64,000 bases of DNA, taken from Crotalaria pallida (taxonomy: Eukaryota; Streptophyta; Magnoliopsida; Fabales; Fabaceae). The notes under the pieces were generated by a model that did no database searches, was not told the DNA's origin, and worked only from the letters and a program-made list of their open reading frames with translations. Positions within the stretch are counted from its first letter, which is position 1. Every line of letters starts with the position of its first letter. The stretch covers positions 76,527,001 to 76,591,000 of the forward strand of contig CM075656.1 of assembly GCA_037953625.1 (NCBI GenBank), read 5' to 3'. This document shows, one piece after another, positions 23,101 through 33,745 of this stretch. The position numbers and the translations under genes are program-made.

Positions 23101-25589
23101 ATACTAGTTTCCCAAATGAGATCCCTCTAGCTTTCACCTTTTCTAGAGGTTCACAACAATCCAACATAGATTCATCAAACCATCTCCATGGTCCTGTAAA
23201 TAAATTTGCAATCTATAAGATTCTAAAAGCTCAAAATATATATGCCATTGAAGAGGAGCCTTAATGCAACAATTGGTGTTGTCCACGTGTGACCTAATTC
23301 GAGTCATGGAATCCGCCTGTTGCAAATGCAAGGTAAGGCTGCCAGCTATAGACCCAGGTAATGGGCTCGCTCTTCTTATAACCCCAGACATAGTGGGAAT
23401 TTATAACAGTAGGTGACCCTTTTTATATTATATTATGCTATTGAATAAAAAAAATGAGAAGATAGCAAAATGTAAGGGATGCACAGTTGAGGAGTAATGT
23501 GACCAAGGAAATGAAGGAAGAAACCATATAAAAATTGGACTTTATTGGCATCAAAACAACTAAGTCGCTACTCGCTACACTATAGCTTCCTCTTATAATG
23601 AACTAACATTTTCATCTAAGAGAGAGAAAAAAAAAGCCTTTACCCACTAGTTGCGCTGTAAATCCTGTCGTCAAAAAGTCCATTTAGCTGGAAGTCTTTT
23701 TTAATTATTTCTCGTTTAGTTTTTCTTGGTTTTTATCTACCCCTAACTATGAGGCTATCCTTCATTTGACCTATTCTCCTTGCTGGGATTTTTAATACTT
23801 TTCCTCACTTTGACAGATCACCTAATGTGATATTTTACCATCTTTTTGTGGACAGATAGAAGCCTTTATATCTTATGCATTCATTCCTAATTCTAGCATA
23901 CTGTGTATGTCAACAAATCTAACACATTGTCCTCATTGCTATAACAATGAGTTTATACTCTTGTTAGATCTTCACTGCCCAAGATTCAGTACCAGAAAGC
24001 CTTGTGAATCTTATAAGGTGGTGTGGTAAAATTTTCCTTTAGCTTGAGAGGAATTCGAATTTCATCTAAGAGCAGTGTTAAGAAAGTTTATGTTTAGTGA
24101 TATGTGCATATTATAAGGCAATACTGAATTGTAATCATACCTTTCCATTTCCTGCCAGGATCAATGGCGAGAGCATTCAAGACCATGGATAAGCTCGCAA
24201 GGCCACAATAGGCAGGCTCGGATTGTGTTTGAAAATAGGACACCAACCTATAAAAGCCTTCCATAGTTCCATTCTGAATGGCTTCAAGAAAAAGTTGCTG
24301 ATATTCATTCAAACAAAATTAGGTTACAAACATTGACCTATTCAGCAGATGAAAGAAAAGAAAAGCAAAAAAGACCACGATTGGAAGAGCTTATTGATAA
24401 TTATTTGGGTTAATGAGAACATCTCATGAAAATAGTTTATGACATTTCAATAAGCTTACCAAAAAAGCTTGTGAAAATATGCTATTTCAAAAAAGTTTAT
24501 CAAATAAACGCTTAATTAAGCTAATTACCCAAATGTGCCCCCAAGTCCTAAATGCTAACAGTGCTCCTTTGTTGAAGTTTTAGCCAAAAGAAAGTGATTA
24601 TTTTGATAAACAAAAAGAATCACTCATGCCACTTGCATATTTGTTTCTTGAACTTTTACCAAAAAAAAAAGGGCTGAAATTCAGATTTCGGCTTTTCTAA
24701 GCTTCACAAAATAATCACTTTTTTTTCCTCGAAATCACTGTTATAAAATCATTTTTTAAAGCCTAAACAAAATAACATTCTAAATAGCAAGGAATTATAG
24801 GTTGATCTCTTATACCACCACGTCATTCGTGGTCTAGGCAAATACTCCCTCCGGTCCTATTTATAAGACCCTTTTGGAGTTTTTCACTCCCACCAAGGAG
24901 AGTGGATAAATTTGTTAGTGGCATTGGAAATGTGAAAATTTGATATACTTTTTCAAAACTATCCCTATAATTATTATTGGAACTCTAAAAAGTGTTGATT
25001 TTATAGGGGTGTTAGTGGAAAGAAGTAATTAAATGTTATTGAAAATTGGAAAGAGGTCTTATAAATAGGATCAAAATAAAAACCTCAGGTCTTATAAATA
25101 GGACCGGAGGGAGTAAGAAATAGACACGAAATAAATCAAAGAATATAAGTTAAGAAACTCATATTGGATGAGTTTGAATTGGAAATAGTTACACATCTAT
25201 AAAACTCATTGTGCTCATTTAATACGTCAATTTTCTCAGCAAACTTACTCGATATAAGTTTCTTAACATGCTTTTTTTTGTTTACATGGGAGGTCTGAGA
25301 CTAAAACTCATGACCTGGTGAAAATCCTAAGTGTCCTGCAGCCATCAACTGGGCTGTCTTACGCGGACTCTTAACATGTTTTCTAGGCACAAATTAGAAA
25401 AACTCTAAAAACAATTATTCTTTAATTTTATCTCACTTACTATTTTTTTAATTAAATTCTGCTATGCGTTAATTTGTTATTGGCTTAGAACACGCGTGAT
25501 GATGTGGTAGTTCAGGTAGCTACATAGACTCATTGAATAGTTTCTCTTTCTCATGATAGAGACGGTTAATAGATAGAGACATTGGGTTT

Positions 25590-25623
<34 letters not shown>

Positions 25624-25705
25624 GAACCTTGCCTTGAGTGGAGGCGAAATCGACGGCAGGGGGAGATGAAAGAAGGCGTCGATACAACCCCGCCATCGCA
25701 GCCAT
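20166..25705 (-). CDS. PCS: Phytochelatin synthase, gene B (8 coding exons, 501 aa)
   Basis: Second tandem phytochelatin synthase. Exons: 25705-25628, 24297-24141, 23193-22955, 22740-22577, 22289-22238, 21778-21551, 21191-20691, 20252-20166. Every intron interrupts the same codon and phase as in gene A. The start is the first of two close ATGs (MAAMAGLYRR); the second, at 25696, is also possible. The catalytic triad is C57, H163 and D181 in the same motifs as gene A. C-terminal Cys motifs are NSCSK, SVCCQ and YCCRETC. The last exon is full length (VLHLRRQLHLLKRC..DEDLGAPLY). Compared with gene A the N-terminal catalytic half is close and the C-terminal half (exon 7) is diverged, as usual for PCS. 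Intron 1 is expanded to 1.3 kb by a MITE and a SINE fragment. A (GA)n tract abuts the intron 1 donor. Assignment is very secure. Confidence 0.95.
21256..21510. mobile_element. MITE with AGTATATTTTTGGTTC ends in PCS gene B intron 6
   Basis: Left AAAGTATATTTTTGGTTCCC and right GGGCCCAAAACTATAAATTA are inverted ends. Internal ACTTGGCCCCTAA / GGACTTAGTTGAAATTT pairs fold back. The style matches the elements at 25912-26159, 27813-28067 and 39388-39655. Confidence 0.5.
24844..25115 (+). mobile_element. Stowaway-like MITE, family A, in PCS gene B intron 1
   Basis: ACTCCCTCCGGTCCTATTTA to TAGGACCGGAGGGAGTA, 272 bp, near-perfect TIRs and TA flanks. It is a well preserved copy. Confidence 0.9.
25270..25375 (-). 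repeat. SINE fragment in PCS gene B intron 1
   Basis: On the minus strand GAGTCCGCGTAAGACAGCCC, a CAGTTGATGG A-box-like motif, a degenerate B-box, then CCCATGTAAAC and an A run. A related piece lies at 38415-38470. Confidence 0.45.
25593..25622 (+). repeat. (GA)n microsatellite at the PCS gene B intron 1 donor
   Basis: About 14 GA units end within a few bases of the exon 1 donor (GT at 25627-25626 on the minus strand). Read in the transcript it is a (CU)n tract beginning right after the 5' splice site. Confidence 0.9.
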
Positions 25706-25911
25706 TGCGACCCAACAAGTCAACGGTCAACGGCAAGAAGAGGGGTTTGAAAACTGAGGATTGAGAAGAACAAGAGCTGAAACTTGGAGAAGGGGTTTGG
25801 GTTGCTGGCGACGGTTTCGTAATGTTGCACTAGTCGTAGGTATCTGAAATCTCATATTATAACGCCTACCCCCGCGTGTTTTATTCGTAATGTTGAAGAA
25901 GGGGTTTGACT

Positions 25912-26159
25912 AATTAGTCATTTTCGTCCTGAGATTAAGTTGTGATCATCGATCATTTTAGTCCCCAAAGATCATAAATACACGTTTAGTCTTTGAGAGT
26001 GTCCTACATCCATCATTGTCGTGGTTAAAATTTACTCAGTTACTTAATCTCAATTGACGGAGGGATTAAAATGACTGACGTGAGACTCTCTCAAAGACTA
26101 AACGTGAATTTAAAATTTCTGAGAGATTAAAATAACCGAGGATCAAAATAACCAATTAC
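25912..26159. mobile_element. Foldback MITE upstream of PCS gene B
   Basis: Left end AATTAGTCATTTTCGTCCTG against right end AGGATCAAAATAACCAATT. The inner pair CACGTTTAGTCTTTGAGAG / CTCTCAAAGACTAAACGTG is a perfect 19-base inverted match. About 250 bp, 210 bp from the gene B start codon, in the probable promoter. Confidence 0.7.
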
Positions 26160-26815
26160 TCCTTTTTTTTACTTCTAGGTACGGATTTTTTTTTGGTGAA
26201 CTTAGGTACGGATTTTAGTAATATCACTTTTTTCTTAAAAATATTAACCACGACAACCTAGGAAGTTGCTGAAGATAGTGTCTCGCACGCGAGATTATTG
26301 CCCACAATGCCCAGTACAAGGTCCTAATCTTAACCAAATTATTGATTTAAAATATGTTTATATAAAATTTTTATAAATATTCTAAATCAAAAATTTGGAT
26401 AAAATTAAAAATATTCATTCTAAATCTTGCAATAATTTCTTGTCCCAAACTTTCGATTACTTATAGAAACCATATTATCCAATGATTAATAGAGTAGATT
26501 GAAACTTTAGGGTGATTTTATTTAAGGGTCCGTTTTCTATACTCATCTATAGTAGTTGAGTTTCTATACTAACTGTTGCCACCTACTGTTACCGGTTTGC
26601 ACAAAATTAACCGTTTTTTGCCTTTAATTTTTTTCCTTCGTGCTTATTACAATAATGACCTTGAAACAGTTTCCTTCGTAGCGTCCACAGTACATATCTT
26701 CTGCTCTGCTCTTATATGCAACTTCAATTACCTTCTTCTTCATTTTTTTTTTTGGAACTACCTTTTTAGCTTTTCGTAAAACTAAAAAAAAATATTACAC
26801 ATTAAAAAAAAATAT
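26160..26815. other. Intergenic, no gene seen
   Basis: AT-rich. A 67-codon plus-strand frame (26576-26779) shows no domain and is rich in Phe/Leu from T runs. Confidence 0.5.
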
Positions 26816-27092
26816 TACTCCCTCCAGTCTTATTTATAAGACTTTTTTCAGGTTTTTCACTCTCACGAAGGAAAGTGGTTAAATTTGTTAGTGGCATTGA
26901 AAATGTGGAAATTTGATATACTTTTTCAAAACTACCACTATAATTACTATTGGAACTCTAAAAAGTGTTGACTTAATATGTGTGTTTGTGGAAAGAAGTA
27001 ATTAAATGCTATTGAAAATTGAAAAGGGGTCTTATAAATAGGACCAAAATAAAAACCCTAAAAGGGTCTTATAAATAGGACCGGAGGGAATA
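26816..27092 (+). mobile_element. Stowaway-like MITE, family A
   Basis: TACTCCCTCCAGTCTTATTTA to TAGGACCGGAGGGAATA. It directly abuts another element at 27091. Confidence 0.85.
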
Positions 27093-27572
27093 CTCTCTCC
27101 AGCTCAAATTATAAGCAATTTTAACTAATTTTACATTTATTAAGGAGGTTAGTTGATTGTATTTAATTTTCTAAAATTTATAAATGAATATAGGTATTTT
27201 AGGAAAGTTGCGTTGGGATTAAAACAAAAATTAAATAAAATAACAATTTTCGAAGAATATTTTAGGAAAGTTGCATTGAGAATGAAATAAAATTTAAAAA
27301 ACATGATTAGTTTTGCTTATATTTTAAACCAAAGGAAGTACATGGGTATTAAGAAAAGTTAATTGAATGTATTTAATTTTCTCAAATTCATAAAAAAAAT
27401 AGACTACATTAGTAAACTTACATTGGGAATTAAACAAGAATTAAATAATTCAACCAATTTATAGATATATTTTAGGAATTATTTTATTGGGAATAGAAAG
27501 TTAGTTAAATTTTGCTTATATTTAAGACCATTAGTGGGATTTTTTTTTCTTATAATCAAGACCGGAGGGTGT
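27091..27572. mobile_element. Two adjoining family D MITEs
   Basis: 27091-27341 runs from TACTCTCTCCAGCTCAAATT to AAACCAAAGGAAGTA. 27342-27572 has the same interior (TTAATTGAATGTATTTAATTTTCTC) and ends CAAGACCGGAGGGTGTA but lacks a clear left terminus. Confidence 0.5.
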
Positions 27573-27812
27573 ATTTTTTTTCTCGAAATATATTTTTTCC
27601 TTATATTTCAAGTCGGAGGAAGGACTACAAACTAAAAAAATATTTCTTTTATTTTTTTCCGTCACACGTCACTGTTACATTTTTATTTTTTCCGTCCCTG
27701 TTACTGTTTATTTTGTAACCATTTTTGTTTTTTTTATTTTATTTAAAAATATTTACGCAAACATTTATTATTTTATATTTATTACTAGATTCTAAAATAT
27801 TAAAAATTTAGT

Positions 27813-28067
27813 GAAGTGTCACTTTGGTCCCGCATGTTTTTTGGATGTGACACTTGAGTTTCTCAAAATGTGAAAATTCACTTTTAGTCCCTCAAGTTTT
27901 TTTATGGGACACTTAAATCCACAGTTGAAGCAGTTGACAGAGTGGACATAGGGATTTAAATGTCCCATAAAAAATACTTCAGGGACTAAAAGTGAATTTC
28001 AACATTTCGAGGGATTAAAGTATCAAAAAATCTAAAAACATAAAGGAGCAAAGTGATACTTCACTCT
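27813..28067. mobile_element. Foldback MITE, GTGAAGTGTCACTTTGGTCC ends
   Basis: Left GTGAAGTGTCACTTTGGTCC pairs with right GGAGCAAAGTGATACTTCAC. Inner CACTTTTAGTCCCTCAAGT pairs with the CAGGGACTAAAAGTG block. About 255 bp, nearly a single long hairpin. Confidence 0.75.
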
Positions 28068-28282
28068 TAAAATGCATGTGTTAGACAAACCATTAAATGC
28101 ATGTCTTCTTAATTTTTTGACTTTTGAATTTTTTTAACCATCCTTATAAGACGGATGGAGTAATAAATAATTATATGACACTTTATTTTTATTTTCATTT
28201 ATTTTTAATTTTAATTTCATAAAATGTAACAAACACAATTACTAATGCCATAAAAAAAATTGCAGAAAATTAATCACTATGG

Positions 28283-28626
28283 GTCGTTTTTGTAAGCAGA
28301 GGAAGAGGCCCACATTCGGGAAAAAAAACCACACGAGTAGTGGTCTACAAACTCCACACTTTGGACCCATTGTTAATCCCCAAATTTCGTTTTTTACGAT
28401 GAGGTTCTCTCGAAAATTTTTTCGATACCCCCGAGTCGGAAAAATGCATTTTCCGACTATTTTCCGACTTTAAAACCCCGTTTTTAATAAACGAGCATTC
28501 GGACGAGGGTATCGGAAAAAATTCCGAGAGAACCCCATCGAAAAAAATGGAGGTTTGAGGCCTAAAGAGTGGGGTTTGTAGACTACTACTCAAACCACAC
28601 CAAGGAGTGCAGCAGAACACGCCCAC
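28283..28626. mobile_element. Foldback TIR element, 344 bp
   Basis: Arms such as GATGAGGTTCTCTCGAAAAT and TCCGAGAGAACCCCATCG, TACCCCCGAGTCGGA and CGGACGAGGGTA, and AGTGGTCTACAAACTCCACA and GGGGTTTGTAGACTACT are in inverted order around 28460. The outer ends (GGGTCGTTTTTG.., ..CAGAACACGCCC) are less conserved. It contains no coding potential of its own; the open frames in it are products of the palindrome. Confidence 0.65.
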
Positions 28627-29494
28627 AATAAAAAAAAAATTACTAGAGGAGGAACTTGTCTATGGTGCGCCTGCTCTATTAAGGATGGACAACACAATCA
28701 GGTAACAAGTCATTCATCATAGCCATCCATTAGTAACTAAATTTATCAGCCATTGATTCAACAATGAGTATGTAAACTCATCACCTTTACCCTTTATTTA
28801 AATATAATTACTGTATTGTAATTAGCTGTCCAAATCTTATAAATTTACAAAATTAACATACAAATTAGTTTTCATTTTAAAAAAAATAATATTGTCATGT
28901 TTATCAATCGTAAGTAAGTCAAGAACTATATATATTTGTAAGACATGTATTTCTTTTACTATGTTGTAAGTTGATTTATAGTTAATTTTATAAAATGATA
29001 TATATATTTTTTTAAACAATGTCAGAAATTAATAAAAAATACTTTACAAATTAAAACTAGTTTTACATTGGGTTTCAAGAAGAAAAAAATAACTAATAAA
29101 TTAAATCAATTCAAAATCTAAATTTCATGAAAAACAAAGAGAAATATCAAATCTATTCATTAGTTTTTCTCTTCTATTTATTTGGCAGCTCAAAATACAT
29201 TTTCGGCCAAGCTCCACAAATAAATAAATTATTGCTTCAATTTTTAATATATTAATTGTGTTTTTTTCGCTAATTCCTTTCTCTTACTATAATCATTAAT
29301 TTTTCTCCATATCTTATGCAAATCAAAATTTTATTTAATAAAAGTAAACATAAAAAATAGGATTTTGGTAATACTCTTAAACTCCTAAAAAACAGATAAA
29401 AAAATAAAAAAAGATAAATAATAAAAAACGGAAGGAGATAGTAACAATAATCAAACCTTATTTTTAAGGCATGGCGGGAAAATCCTATTAAGAC
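28627..29494. other. AT-rich intergenic DNA
   Basis: Nothing recognisable. Short open frames here are A/T-run driven. Confidence 0.5.
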
Positions 29495-30515
29495 ATTCTT
29501 AAGAGTTTTAGTTCCAAACCCCATGCTTTAGTCCTCAATCCCCAATTTTTTGTTAAGGCTTATTTACGTCAGATGTCCTTGTAGTTTGCACTTATTTTGT
29601 CAGACGCCCTTTAACTTTATTTTTCAACAAATATACTCCTACAGTTTGCTCCGGTGAGCCATATACCCCCGGTGAGCCATATACCCCCGCATGCCATTTC
29701 CGGCCACCAGTGCTGACGTGGACCACCGGAGTCAGCAAGTGGTAAAAATAGGAGCCCTTTGTAGTTTGAGTCTTTTTTGTCAGATACCCCTATATATAAC
29801 TTCAAAAATTCATATATTTTAAACCGTAAGTCCAAAAATTACAAATTTTATGTCAAAACGATCGTATTGAAATATAGAATTTTAATATGTAATTATTTTA
29901 CTTTTATGAATAGTTTTGTAAAAAATTATTTTTTAGGCAATTTTCTATACGAATTTTGAATTTATGAATTATTAAAAATAATTTATGAATTGGATTGAAC
30001 TAGTTTTTATTGTAGTTTGAGGAACATAAATAAAAATAATTTTATTGTAGTTTTTATTGGATTGAATCGCGGCAACGTTCGGTCACGGCGAAGATCAGCG
30101 GCAACCAAAAGTGATGCATTTGGGTTTTACACAGTAGGTCCTTCTTCATTGGGAGACTATGTTTTTTTTCTGGTTGCTGATAAATTCCGACGAACCAGTG
30201 TTCTCGGAATTGAAGAGAATGGTAGAATAAGACCCAGCCACTGCAGCACCACGACCCATAGAAGAGAACAGTGGATAAGACGAAATCGAGGCACGCCGAC
30301 GACTGGTGGGTAGCATGGTGGCGCGCCGCCACTGTTGTAGTGAGGTCGCTGTTGTTGGCTTCAAGGAGGAGGTGGCTGCTGTTGGGGTTCAATGGGGTTT
30401 GAGGTTTGGAGTGTAAAGGTGGAAGATGAGAGAAGGACATTTTTGACTTTTCGCGATTAAAATGGGATTTGGGACTAAAATGAGGGGTTTGGGGACTATT
30501 AGTTCATTCTTAATT
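29495..30515. mobile_element. ~1 kb TIR element with GC-rich interior
   Basis: Left end (AAGAGTTTTAGTTCCAAACC, CATGCTTTAGTCC, CAATCCCCA) is inverted at the right end (TGGGATTTGGGACTAAAATG, GGGGTTTGGGGACTATTAGT), giving ~50 bp imperfect TIRs. A second short repetitive unit (GGTGAGCCATATACCCCC, twice in tandem at 29652-29687) sits in the left third. Bases 30060-30420 are GC-rich with overlapping open frames on both strands but no recognised domain. This fits a Pack-type element that captured genic DNA, but the donor is unknown. Confidence 0.5.
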
Positions 30516-31401
30516 ATTTCGTTCATACTGCCGGAGGCCCAATAAGCTGGACACGCCATGGAAGTTTGACTCATGGAAGAAGAATCAATTTTCCATGGAA
30601 TTTTAGATTTCTCGGACTAGTAAATCAAATAGTACTGTATAATTTATTATAAACGTGTTTAAATGAGCCTATTTTGTGGTACACATTCTGTGACTGTTTT
30701 TTTTTCTATAACTTTTTTCTGATCTGAAATTATAAGGCACGCTAATATGTAACTGTATTGTTTGAACCGATTATTAACATGACTCTTTCTAACTTATGCA
30801 TCAGGTGTATAAGATAATAAGCTTGAAAAAGTAAATTTTTCTTGAAAAAAGATATACTTAATTAATTAAAATATAATTATTTAATTATTCAAGACAAGTT
30901 TACTTTTAATGTTTAATTAACCTATACATGGGGTGCATATGTTAAAAAAACCTTATTAATATACATCTCATTTAAATCCAATTATTATTAAATGCAATAA
31001 GATACTCCTATTGATGCTAATGTTCATATCCATATTATTTATGGTACCAATGTCCAAATATACACGATATGATTTCAAGACTCATGAGCCTAACATGGCA
31101 CTATTATAATAACGATTTTCTTAACTTTAGAGAAAAAAAAGAAGTTAAAAAAGAGTATAGACTTACCTTCTGGCCTTCTAAATATATTTAAAAAAGAGTA
31201 TAGATTTTATGTTTTTTAACTTTTTATAATTACGGAGGTTAAACAAACCTTATAATAATAATTAAAGTTAAAAGTTTAAAAAAAAAATTATTAGAACAAA
31301 CATTCACATTACATAAGCACGACACAAACCAACGTAAAGATGAAGAGTTAAGACCCAATAAGAGAATACAGTAACAAAGAAAGGTTTGAAGAAACACTAA
31401 C
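30516..31401. other. AT-rich DNA downstream of the orphan PCS exon
   Basis: No PCS exon 2-8 motif (for example SEPAYCG or GTGHFSP) is encoded here or anywhere between 25.8 and 31.4 kb. No other gene seen. Confidence 0.6.
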
Positions 31402-31470
31402 CTTGCCTTGGTCGGAGACAAAATCAATTGCAGGAGGTGATGGAAGGGGTCGTTTGTAAAACCCATCCAT
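31402..31470 (-). pseudogene. PCS: Orphan phytochelatin synthase exon 1
   Basis: ATG at 31470 opens a 23-codon exon, MDGFYKRPLPSPPAIDFVSD then QGK. It aligns throughout with exon 1 of genes A and B (shared YRR/YKR..L.SPPA.DF....GK core) and ends in phase 0 at a GT donor (CAAG|GTTAGTG) exactly where theirs do. No further exon of this copy is present downstream on the minus strand before gene B. It is therefore either the remnant of a third tandem gene lost by deletion and transposon insertion, or an alternative first exon that could splice over ~7 kb to gene B exon 2 (24297); the phase allows this. Which is true cannot be told from sequence. Confidence 0.8.
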
Positions 31471-31935
31471 TGTTTTAACCTTTTTGTTGTACTGTATTAT
31501 ATTGGTCTGGTGGAAAGGGATAGTAAAGGGACGAGCTAGGAAAAAGGATAGGGAAATTAAAGATTGCAATATTATTTGTCCCCCTTATTGATTTTTATGT
31601 CAAGGATCAATAAGAATTTTCAAACTTATTCACAGAATCGTGGATGGATAATGATAAAAGAGGAAAGATATTATCAAAACGTTTTGTCGATTTTCAAACA
31701 TAGTGTGCTTTTTTTTTACGCACGGGCCATTCATAGGAAATACTAGTTGGTAACGATGAAGGTTCTGAGTTCTTTCTCCCCTTTTGTCCCTAAAAACAAA
31801 AATATGTTCATAGAGTATCTCTGTTTTATATGGGGAAAGAAACAAACATATAAGGGGCATGGTTCAAACATGGAAATTAGTGTAATAATTAGAGTTTAGT
31901 AAGTGTATATCAATGTGTAAAATTTTGTACACATA
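31471..31935. other. Possible promoter region of the orphan PCS exon
   Basis: No gene. It is AT-rich and holds no recognised element except generic T runs. Confidence 0.35.
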
Positions 31936-32241
31936 TACTCTTTCTATCTCATTGTCTTGGTAAAAAAAAATCTATTTTTTTTTCTAAATCAAAGTAAAAA
32001 TAATTAATGAAAAATCTCAAAGATTGTATATTATATTAAAAGTCTTACAAATAATCAATGAAAGATCTTAAATATTATAAAAATTAATATGAAATTTGTG
32101 TGATAGAAATTTGTAATTAATGAATTAATCATGCCTTATATTTTATTTTGAAAATATAATCATACATTATACCAAAAATATATTATCTGATTTTTTATTA
32201 CTATTTTGACTTTTACCAAAATAACAGAACAAGAGGGAATA
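31936..32241. mobile_element. MITE with CTCATTGTCTTGGTAAAA ends
   Basis: TACTCTTTCTATCTCATTGT..CTTGGTAAAA on the left, TTTTACCAAAATAACAGAAC..AAGAGGGAATA on the right. A partial relative starts at about 53145 (CTCTCATTCGCTCCAAATGT). Confidence 0.6.
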
Positions 32242-32469
32242 ACACAAATATGTAGTACCATTTATATGTATCAAAGTTAGTATCCATTCATAATGTTAAA
32301 AAGTACTGTGAATACATCACCTATCTTCTCTAACAATTACCGTATTGGTTAAGAAATATTGTAGGAGTATATCACTTGTTTCATATTGATATTGTCACTC
32401 TTAATTGGCAGAGTTTTAGTTTTTGACCCCATTTTTTTAGTTTTGAACCCTCATTAGTTCTCCCAAAAA

Positions 32470-33348
32470 TCTGGGTTGCATGAGTACGGGTACATTACCG
32501 GTATCCGGTACGGGGTACCGCAATTTCTAAAAAACTAGGGTACGGGTACGTTTATTTTATATATATATATTTAATAATTTATTTTATTAATATAATTATA
32601 TTTAAATTTAAAAAAATGGAAAAAATAAAATTAGTAAGGTAAAAATTAAGTTAAAATTAATAATAAACACTTAAAATTATTTTGATGTAAAAAAGAAAAC
32701 ATTAAGTTCAAATTAATAATAAACACTTAAAAAAATAACTGTATGATACTATGAAAAAAAGAACAAGCCTACGAAATCAGTATGATACTATGAAAAAAAC
32801 TGAAAAATTACAAGATGCAACAAATCTCATTAGATGCAGCAAATGAAATCCTAACTTTCCAAGATGCAGCAAATCTGATTAGAAAAATAAGTAACATAGT
32901 AGAAGTATTTTATCTCTGTACCATGAGTACGACGGGTTCGAATAGCATGGCGAGCAGCACGACGACGACAGCAGCAACGAGAAGCATGGCAACAGCAATG
33001 AGCGAGCAACGAGCAACACGGTGAGCGAACGACAACAGACATTAGAGATAGAGAGAGAAGGCAGTGAGGGTGCTTCAAAACTCAACCCTAGGATAAAATT
33101 AAGATATCTAAGGCTGAGAATAAAAAAAAGAAAAAAAAATTAATTTTATTGGTGTTGTGCCGTACCCAATTGGTAGGTATCGTACCGACCGCGTACCTTG
33201 GCATACCCAAATATGTACCCAATTTTTTTTTTATTTTTTTTGTTCGGGTACGTACCGGATACGTACCTAGGCGTACCCAACCGTACTCATACCCAAAAAA
33301 TATCCGGTACATGTACGGCTCCTAAAACGGTGTACCCATGCTTCAGAG
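32470..33348. mobile_element. GTACC-rich non-autonomous DNA transposon
   Basis: Left CTGGGTTGCATGAGTACGGG and right CCCATGCTTCAGAG are partly inverted. CCAAAAAT/CCAAAATA flanks look like an imperfect 8-bp duplication. Both ends are dense in GGTAC/GTACC units (GGGTACATTACCGG.., ..CGTACCGGATACGTACC), which can fold repeatedly. A GC-rich centre (32930-33020) encodes an Ala/Thr/Met low-complexity frame with no domain. Confidence 0.5.
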
Positions 33349-33498
33349 CCCAAAATATTCCTAAGTTCTCTTCTTTTATTAATTTCAAACCCCACTCATT
33401 AACTACTTTTTCATTACTTAGCCAACAGATGCCGCCACCATCCCTCGTTATAGTCACGAATCATGATTCGAACAACCACATCAGTTAATGTATTTTAA

Positions 33499-33745
33499 GT
33501 GCATGTTTGGTTAATTAGTTCAGAATCAATTTTGGAACGTCAACATTAATAGCATGTTTGGTTTAGGAGTCAGAAAATCAATTATGACTCAAAATCACGT
33601 TGGAGCAATTATTAGTAGCATTGATATTTCAGAATTGATTTTGGGCTAAGTCATCGCAAAACCAAACATGCACTTTGCTTTTGCTTTAATATGATTTTGA
33701 GGTCATAATTGATTTTGAAAATCATAACCAAACATGCTATAAGAC
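33499..33745. mobile_element. MITE with GCATGTTTGGTT ends (two overlapping pairs)
   Basis: AAGTGCATGTTTGGTTAATT (33499) pairs with AAACCAAACATGCACTTTG (about 33660), and AATAGCATGTTTGGTTTAGG (33548) pairs with AACCAAACATGCTATAA (33725). The pattern suggests one element inserted in another. A third copy is at 48895-49020. Confidence 0.6.

Noticed and set aside
32851..33085. Cys/Ala/Ser-rich frames at 32815-33085
   Set aside because: Low-complexity CGA/GCA-rich interior of a transposon, open in several frames at once.
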